From assembly GCF_017355525.1 (NCBI RefSeq), contig NZ_CP067395.1, forward strand, positions 558,001-622,000: 64,000 nt of DNA, given 5' to 3'. This stretch comes from Lysobacter enzymogenes. GTDB lineage: Bacteria > Pseudomonadota > Gammaproteobacteria > Xanthomonadales > Xanthomonadaceae. The position numbers and the translations under genes are program-made. Below are positions 1-11,400 of the stretch, one piece after another; position 1 is the first letter of the stretch, and each line of letters starts with the position of its first letter. The notes beneath the pieces are model-generated. The model ran no database searches and had not been told where the DNA came from. It saw nothing but the letters and a program-made list of their open reading frames with translations.

Positions 1-1
1 G

Positions 2-1345
2 TTCGCCGCCAACCTGCAACAGTGGACGCAAGCCCTGGACGGCTGGGGCATCGCGCCCGGCGAACGCGTCGGCCTGGTGTCGGAGTACCACATCGATGCG
101 GTGGCTTTGCTGCAGGCCTTGCTCGAGCGCGGCTGCATCGTGGTGCCGCTGTCCGAGGACGACCGCGCGCTGTTCGGCGAGCGCCTGGCCACGACCAGCG
201 CGACCCGCCTGATCGAAGTGGCGTCGGAAGGCCCGGTGACGCCGCAGACCACGGTCTGCCGCGATCTCTCGGCCAGCGCGCCGCCGCCGCATGAACTCAT
301 GGCGCCGATGGTGGAGCAGGGCAGGCCGGGCTTCGTGATCTTCACCTCCGGCAGCACCGGCAAGGGCAAGGCGGTGCTGCTCGACCACGAGCGCATGGTG
401 AGCAAGTACCGCGAGCGCGTGCGCGACTCCTTCCGCACCCTGCTGTTCCTCAAGCTCGACCACATCGGCGGGCTCAACACCCTGTTCGCGGTGATCTTCA
501 ACGGCGGCACCATCGTCACCTGCCGCTCGCGCGCGGCGCGCGACATCTGCGCCTGCATCGAGCGCTACAAGGTCGAGCTGCTGCCGACCACGCCGTCGTT
601 CCTGACCATGCTGCTGATGTCGCGCGTGCACGGCGATTTCGATCTGTCCTCGCTGAAGATCGTCACCTACGGCACCGAAGTCATGCCGAACTCGACCTTG
701 ACCGGCATGCACCGCACGTTCCCGCAGATCCAGCTCAAGCAGACCTACGGCCTGTCCGAGCTCGGCATCCTCGCGACCCAGTCCAAGGACTCCTCGTCCA
801 AGTGGATGAAGATCGGCGGCCACGGCTTCGAACTCGACGTGCGCGAGGGCGTGCTGTGGATCCGCAGCCGGCAGGCGATGCTCGGCTACCTCAACGCGCC
901 GAGTCCGTTCGACAGCGAGGGTTGGTACAACACCGGCGACCGCGTCGAGACCGACGGCGAGTACTTCCAGATCCTCGGCCGCGAGTCGGAAATCATCAAC
1001 GTCGCCGGCGAGAAGGTGTTCCCGATCGAGGTCGAGAGCTTCCTGCTGACCCTGGACAACGTGCGCGACGTGCTGGTGCGCGAAAAGCGCAGCCCGGTGG
1101 TCGGGCAGATGGTCTGGGCCGAGTTCGTGCTCGAGCGCGAGGAAGACCCGGCCGCGTTCAAGCGCCGCATCGTCGCCGAGTGCCAGGGCCGGCTGAGCCC
1201 GTACAAGGTGCCCGGCCACATCACCATCGCGCGCGACGACAGCCTGGTCGGCACGCGCTTCAAGAAGATCCGCAAGGCGCCGGGCGCGGACCCGAGCGCA
1301 TCGGCGCCGCGCGGCGACACTCAACCGGAAGAGACGAGCGTATGA
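2..1345 (+). CDS. AMP-dependent acyl ligase (ANL family), 5' end cut by window
   Basis: Adenylate-forming enzyme, expected to activate a carboxylic acid with ATP and load it onto a carrier protein, most likely the small ACP two genes downstream. The reading frame is open to the window edge and the residues before the first in-window GTG (base 77) read as a normal ANL N-terminus (GWGIAPGERVGLVSEY), so the true start lies outside. Visible motifs are the P-loop TSGSTGKGKA (bases about 349-378), the aromatic hinge TYGLSELG, YNTGDRV, the C-terminal-domain hinge GRESEIINVAGEKVFPIEVE, and a late lysine in FKKIRK that could be the catalytic Lys. The stop overlaps the start of the reductase gene (ATGA), implying co-translation. 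The substrate cannot be read from the sequence. Context suggests a starter-unit supplier for the PKS. Confidence 0.9.
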   Translation, partial: FAANLQQWTQALDGWGIAPGERVGLVSEYHIDAVALLQALLERGCIVVPLSEDDRALFGERLATTSATRLIEVASEGPVTPQTTVCRDLSASAPPPHELMAPMVEQGRPGFVIFTSGSTGKGKAVLLDHERMVSKYRERVRDSFRTLLFLKLDHIGGLNTLFAVIFNGGTIVTCRSRAARDICACIERYKVELLPTTPSFLTMLLMSRVHGDFDLSSLKIVTYGTEVMPNSTLTGMHRTFPQIQLKQTYGLSELGILATQSKDSSSKWMKIGGHGFELDVREGVLWIRSRQAMLGYLNAPSPFDSEGWYNTGDRVETDGEYFQILGRESEIINVAGEKVFPIEVESFLLTLDNVRDVLVREKRSPVVGQMVWAEFVLEREEDPAAFKRRIVAECQGRLSPYKVPGHITIARDDSLVGTRFKKIRKAPGADPSASAPRGDTQPEETSV

Positions 1346-2112
1346 GCAGTGCGATTGGAATGGATCGAGTCGAGTCCGGGCAGGCGCCCGGCCGCGTCGT
1401 CGTCGTCAGCGGCGGCAGCAAGGGCCTGGGCCTGGCCATCTGCGTTTCTCTGCTGGCCGCCGGCTACCGCGTGGCGACCTTCAGCCGCAAGAGCACGCCG
1501 GAGCTGGAGCGCGCGATCGCCCACAGCGACGGCCGCCTGTACTGGGAATCGGTCGACATCGCCGACGACGAACAGCTGGCCGGGTTCCTGCGCAACGTGC
1601 GCACGCTGTTCGGCCGCGTCGGCTATCTGGTCAACAGCGCCGGCATGGCCAACGAAGGCCTGCTGACGATGATGAAGGGGCGCGACATCGCGCGCATGAT
1701 CGAGGTCAACCTCGGCGGCGCGATCAGCCTGTCGCAGGCCTGCGTCAAGCAGATGATGGTCGGCGGCGCCGGCGTCATCGTCAACGTGTCCTCGATCGTC
1801 GGCGTGCGCGGCTACAAGGGCGTCGGCGCCTACAGCGCGACCAAGGCCGCGCTCGACGGGCTCACCCGCAGCCTGTCCAAGGAACTGGGCTCGATGGGCA
1901 TCCGGGTCAATTCGGTCGCGCCCGGTTTCATGGAAACCGAGATGACCTCCGAGCTCACCGAGCAGCAGAAGAACCGCATCGTGCGGCAAACCCCGATGGG
2001 CCGGCTCGGCACGGTCGAGGACGTATCCTCGGTGGTGAAGTTCCTGCTTTCGGACGAATCCAGATTCATCACCGGCCAGACCTTCGTGGTCGACGGCGGC
2101 CTCACCGCCTGA
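1342..2112 (+). CDS. Short-chain dehydrogenase/reductase, FabG-like
   Basis: About 256-residue NAD(P)-dependent oxidoreductase of the classical SDR family, similar in build to 3-oxoacyl-ACP reductases. It has the Rossmann glycine motif GGSKGLG near residue 27, the NSAG structural motif, the catalytic Ser (VNVSS), the YSATK Tyr/Lys pair and a C-terminal VVDGG close. The start was set at ATG 1342 because it overlaps the ligase stop (ATGA) and gives a normal SDR length; the frame is open further upstream, but that part is shadow of the ligase gene. Lying between an acyl ligase and a free ACP, it probably reduces a beta-keto or other carbonyl acyl-ACP to make the starter unit. The exact substrate is unknown. 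Confidence 0.9.
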   Translation: MSSAIGMDRVESGQAPGRVVVVSGGSKGLGLAICVSLLAAGYRVATFSRKSTPELERAIAHSDGRLYWESVDIADDEQLAGFLRNVRTLFGRVGYLVNSAGMANEGLLTMMKGRDIARMIEVNLGGAISLSQACVKQMMVGGAGVIVNVSSIVGVRGYKGVGAYSATKAALDGLTRSLSKELGSMGIRVNSVAPGFMETEMTSELTEQQKNRIVRQTPMGRLGTVEDVSSVVKFLLSDESRFITGQTFVVDGGLTA

Positions 2113-2124
2113 CAGGGAAACGAC

Positions 2125-2391
2125 ATGAGCCAGGAAGTCAAGAACATCATCGAACGCGCGATCCGCGCCGTGGCCGAGCAGCGCGGCCTGAACCTGCCGG
2201 CCTTGCGCGACGACAGCGAGATCGTCGACGAGCTCGGCTTCACCTCGCTGGCGGTGGCGGCTTTGATCGCCAGCCTGGAGGAAGAACTCGGCGTCGATCC
2301 GTTCCAGGAGGAGGACGTGATGATCACCGACGTGCGCACGGTCGGCGACCTGCGCCGGGTCTACGCCGGCTGCCTGGAACGCAGCGTGTGA
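2125..2391 (+). CDS. Free-standing acyl carrier protein (starter-type)
   Basis: 88-residue acidic four-helix carrier. The motif ELGFTSLAVAALIASLEEEL places the phosphopantetheine serine in LGFTSLAVA, which lacks the more usual Asp-Ser pair but is common in ACPs that partner AMP-ligases. A possible ribosome-binding site (CAGGGA) sits upstream of the ATG, 12 bases after the reductase stop. Because PKS1 starts directly with a KS and has no loading ACP, this protein is the best candidate to present the primer to KS1. It differs clearly from the beta-branching donor ACP at 52224. It could also serve in trans elsewhere in the line, since the last module has no ACP. Confidence 0.9.
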   Translation: MSQEVKNIIERAIRAVAEQRGLNLPALRDDSEIVDELGFTSLAVAALIASLEEELGVDPFQEEDVMITDVRTVGDLRRVYAGCLERSV

Positions 2392-2482
2392 GCTGAGCGG
2401 GTTTCGCGGTCGCCGACAGGCGGCCGCTGGTGGTGGACGAGCACGCAGCGCCGGTCGAAGTCTTTCTAGAGATCCAAGACGC

Positions 2483-5400
2483 ATGAACATCAAGGGCGAT
2501 ATCGCGATCATCGGCATGTCCGGCAGGTTTCCGGGCGCCGACGACGTGTCCGGCTTCTGGGACAACCTGCGCGCCGGGCGCGACAGCATCCGCACGCTGT
2601 CCGACCAGGAACTGCGCGCGGCCGGCGTGAGCGAGGCCGAGCTGGCCGATCCGGACTACGTCAAGGCGGCGGCGACGTTGAACGGCGTGGACCGCTTCGA
2701 CCCGGCGTTCTTCCGCATCTCGCCGCGCGAAGCCGAGCTGATCGACCCGCAGATCCGGCTGCTGCTGCAATGCGCCTGGGAAACCCTGGAAGACGCCGGC
2801 CGCGCCGGCAAGGGCCCGCAGAACATCGGCGTGTTCGCCGGCGCCGGCGGCGTGGCGACCAGCTACTTCGCCCAGTACATCAACCTGCACGAGCGCTTCG
2901 ACAAGCTCACCGCCGGCGCGACCCACCTGGGCAACGACAAGGATTTCCTGTCGACCTATCTGTCGTACAAGCTCAACCTGACCGGCCCGAGCATGACCGT
3001 ACAGACGGCGTGCTCGACCTCGCTGGTCGCGTTGCACCAGGCGCGCCTGAGCCTGCTCAGCGGCGAATGCGACATGGCCCTGGCCGGCGGCGTCAGCGTG
3101 CGCGTGCCGCACGGCCACGGCTATCAGTACAAGGACGGCTACATCTTCTCGCGCGGCGGCCGCGTGCGCAGCTTCGACGCCGACGCCGACGGCGTGGTGT
3201 TCGGCAGCGGCCTCGGCCTGGTGCTGATCAAGCGCCTGGAGGACGCGCTGCGCGACGGCGATGCGATCCACGCCCTGGTCAAGGGCAGCGCGATCGGCAA
3301 CGACGGCAAGGGCAAGATGAGCTACGCCGCCAGCAGCGCGAAGGGGCAGATCGCCTGCATCCGCGCCGCGCTGGCGAATGCCGGCGTCGACGCGGCCAGC
3401 ATCGGGCTGGTCGAGACCCACGGCACCGGCACCGCGATGGGCGACCCGGAGGAGGTCAAGGCGCTGGCCGCGGCGTTCAAGGAACACACCGACGCCAAGG
3501 GGTATTGCGCGCTCGGCGCGGTCAAGGCCAACGTCGGCCATCTGGAAGCCGCCGCCGGCGTGGTCGGCCTGATCAAGGCCGCGCTTGCGGTCAAGCACGG
3601 CGCGATCGTGCCGATGGCGCATTACCGCGCGCCGAATCCGCGCATCAAGTTCGACAACAGCCCGTTCTACATCGACCCGGCCGGGCGCGAATGGCGTCAG
3701 GGCAAGGGCCCGCGCCGCGCCGCGGTCAACAGCCTCGGCGTCGGCGGCACCAACGCTTTCGCGATTCTCGAACAGCACGTGCCGGCGCGGCGCGCGCGCG
3801 GCAAGGGCCGGGCGCAGGCGGCGATCGTTCCGCTTTCGGCGCGTACCGACGAGAGCTTGCGCGCGTATGCGCTCAAGCTGGCCGATTTCCTCGACGGGGC
3901 GGGCAGCGGGTTGGAGTTGGGCGACGTCGCCTTCACCCTGCAGGAAGGGCGCGAGGCGATGGAATGCCGCGCTGCGTTCGCGGCTTCGTCGTTGACCGAA
4001 CTCAGCGCAGCGTTGCGCGCGTTCGGCGCCGGCGCGGAACCGCCGCAGGCGCAGGGCGCTGCAGCTTCGTGGTGCGCGCGCGAGGAACTGGACTGGAGCG
4101 CGCATCGCACCGGTCCTGCGCCGCGCCGCGTGCACCTGCCGACGTACGTCTTCGCCCGCGAGCGTTGCTGGATCGATCCCGCGCCCGCCGCGACGCCGGC
4201 CGCGGCGCAGCTGCATCCCTTGCTGCACACCAACACTTCCGACTTGCGCGAACACCGCTACAGCACCGCGCTGCGCGGCGACGAATTCTTCCTGCGCGAC
4301 CACCGGCTGCGCACCGCTCCGGGCGCGACCGACGCGCGCAAGGTGCTGCCGGGCGTGGCTTATCTGGAAATGGCGCGCGCCGCGATGCAGCGCGCGCTGC
4401 CGGCGCCGGCCGAGGGCGGCGGCTGGCGCTTGCGCGACCTGGTCTGGGTGCAGCCGGTGGTGGTCGATGCGCCGCGCGCGATCGACATCGCCTTGCTCGC
4501 CGACGAGGACGACGGCGACACCCTCGCGTTCGAAGTGTTCAGCGACGAGGACACGGTCCATTGCCAGGGCCGCGGCCGCTGGGAGGCGCAGCCGCTTCCG
4601 GCGCCGCTCGATCTCGCCGCCATCGGCGCGGGACTGAGCGAGGGCTGGCAGGCCGACGCGCTGTATCCGGCGTTCGCCGCGATGGGCTTGGACTACGGCC
4701 CGGCGCATCGTCCGATCGTGTCGACCCGGCAAGACCGCGACCGCCTGTTGGCGACGATGCGCCTGCCTTCCGCGGCGCAGGCCGGCGCCGACGCTTACGT
4801 GCTGCATCCGAGCCTGCTCGACGGCGCACTGCAGGCCGCGACCGCATTGATCGCCGATCTGCGCGAGCCGCCGGCGCAGCCGCTGGTGCCGTTCGCGCTC
4901 GACGAGCTGCGGGTGTGGGCGGCATGCGAAACCGACATGGTCGCCTGGGTGCGGCGCGCGCCGGGCGCGCAGCGGCTGGCCAAGTTCGATATCGATCTGT
5001 GCGATGCGCAGGGACGCGTCTGCGCGCAACTGCGCGGCTTCGTCGCGCGCGCGATGGGCAAGGACTCCACGGCCGCGTTGCTCGCGACTCAGGTGTGGGA
5101 AACCGCGCCGGTCGCGACCGGCGCGGCGCCGGCCGGCGACCGCCGCGCGGTGCTGTTCGGGTTCCCGGGCATCGATCCGCAGGCGCTGCCGGGCCGCGCG
5201 TCCGCGCAGCCGCTGCCGCAGGGCGACGCGGCCGGGCGCTACGCGCAACTGGCCGCGACCTGCTTCGAAACCTTGCGCGAGGTGCTGCGCGAACGCCCCA
5301 GCGCACCGGTGCTGGTGCAGTTCGTGTTGCCCGCGCACGCCGAAAACGACGTGTTCGCGGGCTGCTCCGGCCTGCTCAAGACCGCGAGTCTGGAAAACCC

Positions 5401-8400
5401 GCTGCTGCGCGCCCAGTTGTTGTTCGTCGCGCCGGACATCGACGCGGCCGGCCTGTCGCGGCTGTTGGACGCCGAAGGCGACGCGCCCGGCGACGTGCTG
5501 GTGCGCCACAGCGGCGGCGAGCGCAGCGCCGCACGCTGGCGTTTGCTGGACGACGACAGCGCCGATGCCGCCGATACCGGCGGCGCGTTCAAGGACGACG
5601 GGGTCTACCTGATCACCGGCGGCCTCGGCGGCCTCGGCGCATTGTTCGCGCGCGAGATCCTGTCCGCGACCACCCGCGCGACGGTGCTGCTGAGCGGCCG
5701 CGCCAGCGCGGACGAGATAGCGACGGCGCCGGAAAAGCAGGCGCTGCTGGCGTCGCTGCGCGCGGCCGGCGGCCGCGTCGAATACCGCCAGATCGACTTG
5801 AGCGATGCCGCGAAGGTGCAAGAGGCGATCGACGCCATCGTGCGCGAACACGGCCGCCTCAACGGCATCCTGCACAGCGCCGGCATGGTCGCCGACGAGT
5901 TCATCCTCAAGAAATCGCCCGAGACCTTCGCTGCGGTGCTGGCGCCCAAGGTCGCCGGCAGCGCGCATCTGGACGCGGCCACGCGCGAGCTGGACCTGGA
6001 TTTCATCGCCTTGTTCTCCTCGCTCGGTTCGGCCCTGGGCAACCTCGGTCAGGCCGATTACGCGGCCGCCAACGGCTTCCTCGACGAGTTCGCCGCGCAG
6101 CGCAACGCATTGGCCGCAGCCGGGCAGCGGCGCGGCCGCAGCGTGGCGATCCGCTGGCCGCTGTGGCGCGAAGGCGGCATGCAGCTGAGCGGCGACGATC
6201 TCGAACGTCTGCACGAGGCCACCGGCATCCGGCCGATGCGCACGCGCACCGGGCTGGCGATGTTCTATCGCAGCCTAGCGGGGCAGCACGATCAGACCGT
6301 GGTCATGGAAGGCGATCCGGCGCGCATGCGCATCGCCCTGGGGCTGGAGCGCGCGGCCGCCGCGCCGGCGCCGGCCGCGGCGACCGCGGCGAACCCCGTC
6401 GCCACGGGCGATCTGCGCGAACGCACCGAGGACTACCTGCGCCGGCAATTGTCGGCCCTGCTCAAGCTGCCGGCGGGAAAAGTCGATCCGGCCGCGCCGC
6501 TGGAGGACTACGGGATCGATTCGATCCTGGCGCTGGACCTGACCAAGGCGCTCGAACGCAGCTTCGGTCCGCTGGCCAAGACCCTGTTCTTCGAATACCT
6601 GAGCCTGCGCGAACTGGCCGGCTATTTCGTCGCCGCCCACGCGCCGCGCTTGCACGAGCTGTTCGCCGATACCGGCGCCGCCGTCGCCGCGCCCGCGCCA
6701 TCGCAGGCGGCCGCGGCCATCGACGACGGCGGCACCGGCCGCCGTCGCCTGCGCGCCGCCGCCGCGCGCCGCGCCGAACCCGCGCGCAGTTTCGCCGGCG
6801 AACCCATCGCCATCGTCGGCCTCAGCGGCCGCTATCCGCAGGCGCGCGACATCGACGCCTACTGGGAGGTGCTGCGCGAAGGCCGCGACTGCATCGTCGA
6901 AATCCCGCCGGAGCGCTGGGACTGGCGCGAGTACTACAGCGAAGACCGCAGCCAGCCCGGCCGCCACTACAGCAAGTGGGGCGGCTTCATCGAAGGCGTG
7001 GACGAGTTCGACGCGCGCTTCTTCAACATCTCGCCGCGCGAGGCCGACACCATCGACCCGCAGGAGCGGCTGTTCCTGCAGCAGGCGTGGATGGCGATCG
7101 AAGACGCCGGCTACACCCGCCAATCCCTGCAGACGCCGGGCCCCGGCGGCCTGCCGGCGCCGGTCGGCGTTTACGCCGGCGTGATGTACGGCGAGTATCA
7201 GTTGCTCGGCGCCGAAGCGAGTCTGCTCGGCCAGCCGATGGGCTTCGCCAGCAATCCGGCCAGCATCGCCAACCGCGTGTCGTACGCGCTGAACCTGCAC
7301 GGCCCGAGCATGGTGGTCGATACCATGTGCTCGTCGTCGCTGACCGCGATCCACGTCGCCTGCCAGGACCTCAAGCTCGGGCGCACCTCGCTGGCCATCG
7401 CCGGCGGCGTCAACGTCACCATTCACCCCAACAAGTACCTGATGCTCAGCGCCGGGCAGTTCATCTCCGGCGACGGCCATTGCCAGAGCTTCGGCGAAGG
7501 CGGCGACGGCTACATTCCGGGCGAGGGCGTCGGCGCGGTGGTGCTCAAGCGCCTGTCCGACGCGCAACGCGACGGCGACCGCATCTACGGCGTGATCCGC
7601 GGCAGCGCGCTGAGTCATGGCGGCAAGACCAACGGCTACACCGTGCCGAACCCGCAGGCGCAGGCTGGCGCGATCCGCCAGGCATTGATCGATGCGGGCG
7701 TCGACGCGCGCCAGGTCAGCTACCTGGAAGCGCACGGCACCGGCACCAAGCTCGGCGATCCGATCGAGATCGCCGCGCTGACCAAGGTGTTCCGCGAGCA
7801 CACCGACGCCAGCGGCTACTGCCTGATCGGCTCGGCCAAGTCCAACATCGGCCATTGCGAAGCCGCGGCCGGCATCGCCGGCCTGACCAAGGTGCTGTTG
7901 CAGCTCAAGCACCGCGCGATCGTGCCGTCGCTGCATTCGGCCCGGCTCAATCCGCATATCGACTTCGACGCCACGCCGTTCGTGGTCAACCAGCGCCTGC
8001 GCGCCTGGGACGCGCCGCGCGTGGACGGCCGCGAGCTGCCGCGCATCGCCGGCATTTCCTCGTTCGGCGCGGGCGGGTCCAACGCGCATCTGCTGATCGA
8101 GGAGTACGTGCCGGCGGCGGCGGTCGAACCGGCGGACGAAGCCTGGATCGTGCCGCTGTCGGCGCGCACCGCCGAGCAACTGCACGAGAAGGCGCGCGAT
8201 CTGCTCGCCTGGTTGCGCGCGGACGCGGGCGCGGCGTCGCTGGCTTCGATCGCGCAGACCTTGCAGGTCGGGCGCGAGGCGATGAACGAGCGCTTGGGCG
8301 TGCTGGCGGCGTCGACCGAGGCGTTGAGCGCAGCCTTGCAGGCTTTCGTCGAAGGCCGCGAGCAGGCCGATGTCCGCCGCGGACAAGCGCGCAGCGCGTC

Positions 8401-11400
8401 GCCGGCACCGTCTGCCGCGGACATGGAAGCCTGGACCGCCGCGCGCGATCTGGCTTCGCTGCTGGCCGCGTGGGTCGACGGGCAGGCGCTGGACTGGGCG
8501 CGTTTGTATCCGCAAGCGCAGCCGCGCCTGAGCCTGCCGGCGTATCCGTTCGCGCGCCAGCGGCATTGGATCGACGTGCGCGCCGGCGCGCGCGGCGCGG
8601 CCAAGCGCGCCGCGGCCTTGCATCCGCTGCTGCACCGCAACGGCAGCGATCTGCTGCAACACAGCTATACCGCCGACTTCGCCGGCGACGAGTGGTTCCT
8701 CGACGGCGAGCCCGGCGCGCGCAGCCTGTCCGCGGCGGCGTGCCTGGAAATGGCGCGCGCCGCGTTCGCCGCGGCGCTGCCGGAGCAGGGCGAGCCGGGC
8801 GTGCTGGAACTGCGCGAGATCGCCTGGGCGCGGCCCGGCGTCGCCGCCGCGGGCCAGACCCTGGCGATTTCGCTGTTCGACCGCCGCGGCGATGCATTGC
8901 GCTTCGAGATTCACGCGGCCGGAGCGGACGCGGCGGTGCATTGCCAAGGCTTGGTGGAACGCGTGCGTGCGGCGATCGCGCCGCGCGTGGATGTCCAGAC
9001 GATCCGCCGCGATGCGCCTGCGACGCTGATCCGCTTGCAGCTGGCGGCGGAGCAGGGCGACGAACGCGGCGCTTACGGCCTGCATCCGGCGCTGGCGCAG
9101 GCGGCCTTGTCTGCCGCCGGCGCAGGGCTGGCGCCGGTCGCCGTGGCCGTGGCGCGGATCGCGTCCGGCGTCGGCCAGCCGGTCTGGGCGTGGGTGCGGC
9201 CTGCGGTTGGCGGCGGTTTCGATATCGATCTGTGCGACGAAAGCGGCGCGGTGAGCGCGCAGTTGCACGGCGTACGTTTTGCGCTGGCCGCTGCGCCGGT
9301 GCGCAGCGCGCCGGCGACGCATTCGGATCCGGCCGCCGCGGCGACGCAGGCCGCGTTGCCGCCGGCGATCGCTGCCGGACCGCGGCGCGTGGCCTACGCA
9401 ATGGCGCGCAGCGCAGCGGGCGGGCCGGCTGCGTTCGCGCCGGCGGCGCTGAAGAAGCCCGATTCGGTCGCGCTGGTTGCGCAAGCCGCGGAACTCCCGG
9501 CGCGATCCGCCGCGCAGGCCAAGCCGACCGTGGCGCTGGCGCCGCGCACCGATGCGGACGTGCCGACCGCCGTCGCGCCGGGAGCCGAATCGGCCGACGA
9601 CGTGCAAGTGTTCGATCACGGGAATGGCGTGTTCGCGATCCGGATCGAATCGAACGAGGGCACCGAGACGTTGACGCCGCAGCGCATCGAGCGGCTGCTC
9701 GCGGCGCTGCGCGCGGTCGAAGCGCTGCCGGCCGCGCGCGCGCTGGTGTTGTGCGGCACCTCCGAGCGGTTCCTGGCCGGCGGCCGCGACGCGCACAACG
9801 CGGCGACCGCGCAGGGCTTGTACGGCGCCATCGCCGGGTTCGCCTATCCGGTGATCGCCGCGGTGCGCGGCGCGGCGCGCGGCGCCGGCTTCCTCGCCGC
9901 GGCGCTGTGCGACTTCATGCTGGTCGGCGAAACCGCGCAGTGCGGGTTCACCGACGCGGACGGCGGCCTGCTGCCGGCCGCGGCCGAATCGTTCCTGCGC
10001 CAGCGCTTCGGTACCGCCCGCGCCGACGATCTGCTGTATCTCGACCGCGTCGCCAGCGGCGCCGACTTGCGCGCCAAGGGCTGGCGCTGCCCGGTGGCGC
10101 CGTGCGATGAAATCGAAGCGCGCGCGTTCGCGCTGGCCGCCGAGCTGGCGGCCAAGCCGCAGGAGTCGTTGCGGCTGCTCAAGCGCCACCTCGCGCGCGA
10201 GTTGATCGACGCGGCTGCCGGCATCGCCGGATCGCCGCCGGCGGTTGCGGTCGCGGCGCCGGCGATGCCGCAGTTCGCGCTGGCTTCGCCGCATCTGGCG
10301 CTGCGCGCGGCTGCCCCGGGTGTCGCCATCGCGACCTTGCGCGCCGGCGACAACGGATTCGACCCAGACGCCACGCTCGCCGCGCTGCACGACCTGGCCG
10401 CGGAACTCGCCGCTTCGGCGCAGTGCCGCAGCCTGGTGTTGACCAGCGAACATCCCGGTTTCCTGCCTTTGGCCGCGGACCAGGGCGACCTCGCGCTGGC
10501 CTGGCGCCAGGCCGTGAGCGCGCTGCCGTGCGCGGTGACGACCGTGCTCGACGGCGACGCCTCCGCCCTCGGCTGGTTCGCCGCGTGGTGCGGCGAGGTC
10601 TGCGTGCATCGGGCCGATGCGCGTTATTCGGCGCTGGGTCTGTCCGGCGCAGGCGCGTTGGCCGAGGCGGCCGCGAATGCGCTGTCGCGTCATCTCGACG
10701 CCGATGAGGCCGCGCAGGTTCTGCTCGGCATCGACTGCGGCGGCGACGAACTGCGCAGCCGTTTCGGCGCGTTGCGCGTGGCCGAGGCCGGTCGGGAGCT
10801 GGACTCGGCATTGCGCGCGGCCGAGGCGCTGGCGGCGTTGCCCGCCGAGACGCTGGTCGAGTGGAAGCGCGTCGCGGCCGCCAGCGCGGATGCGCCTTCC
10901 GAAGCCGATGAGTTCCCCGCGGCGGCGACGGCGCTGGTGCCCGGTCCGGTGGCGCTGGATTCGGCCGTGGTTTCCGCGACCGCGCACGCCGACGGCGTGC
11001 TCGAACTGCGGCTCGCCGACCGCGACGCGCGCAACCTGTTCTCCGACGCGTTCTCGCACGGGCTGCGCGCGGCGTTCGCCCACGTCGAGGCCAGCGGCGC
11101 GTACAAGGCCGTGGTCGTGACCGGCTACGACAACTACTTCTCCACCGGCGGCACCCGCGACACGCTGCTGGCGATCCACCAGGGACGGGCGAAATTCACC
11201 GACAACCTGCTGTTCCGCCTGCCGCTGGACTGCGCGGTGCCGGTGGTCGCGGCGATCCAGGGCCACGCCATCGGCGCCGGCTGGGCGCTCGGCATGTTCG
11301 CCGATGTGGCGATCCTGGCCGAAGAAAGCCATTACGCCAGCCCGTACATGGGCTACGGCTTCACTCCGGGCGCGGGCGCCACGCTGGCGTTCCCGCACGC

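Noticed and set aside
9596..10920. ECH-a and ECH-b as active ECH1-type dehydratases
   Set aside because: Both lack the segments typical of the free ECH1 (CSGADFQQ, GGIGFVAACDM) and ECH-b is heavily degenerated, so a structural role is more likely.
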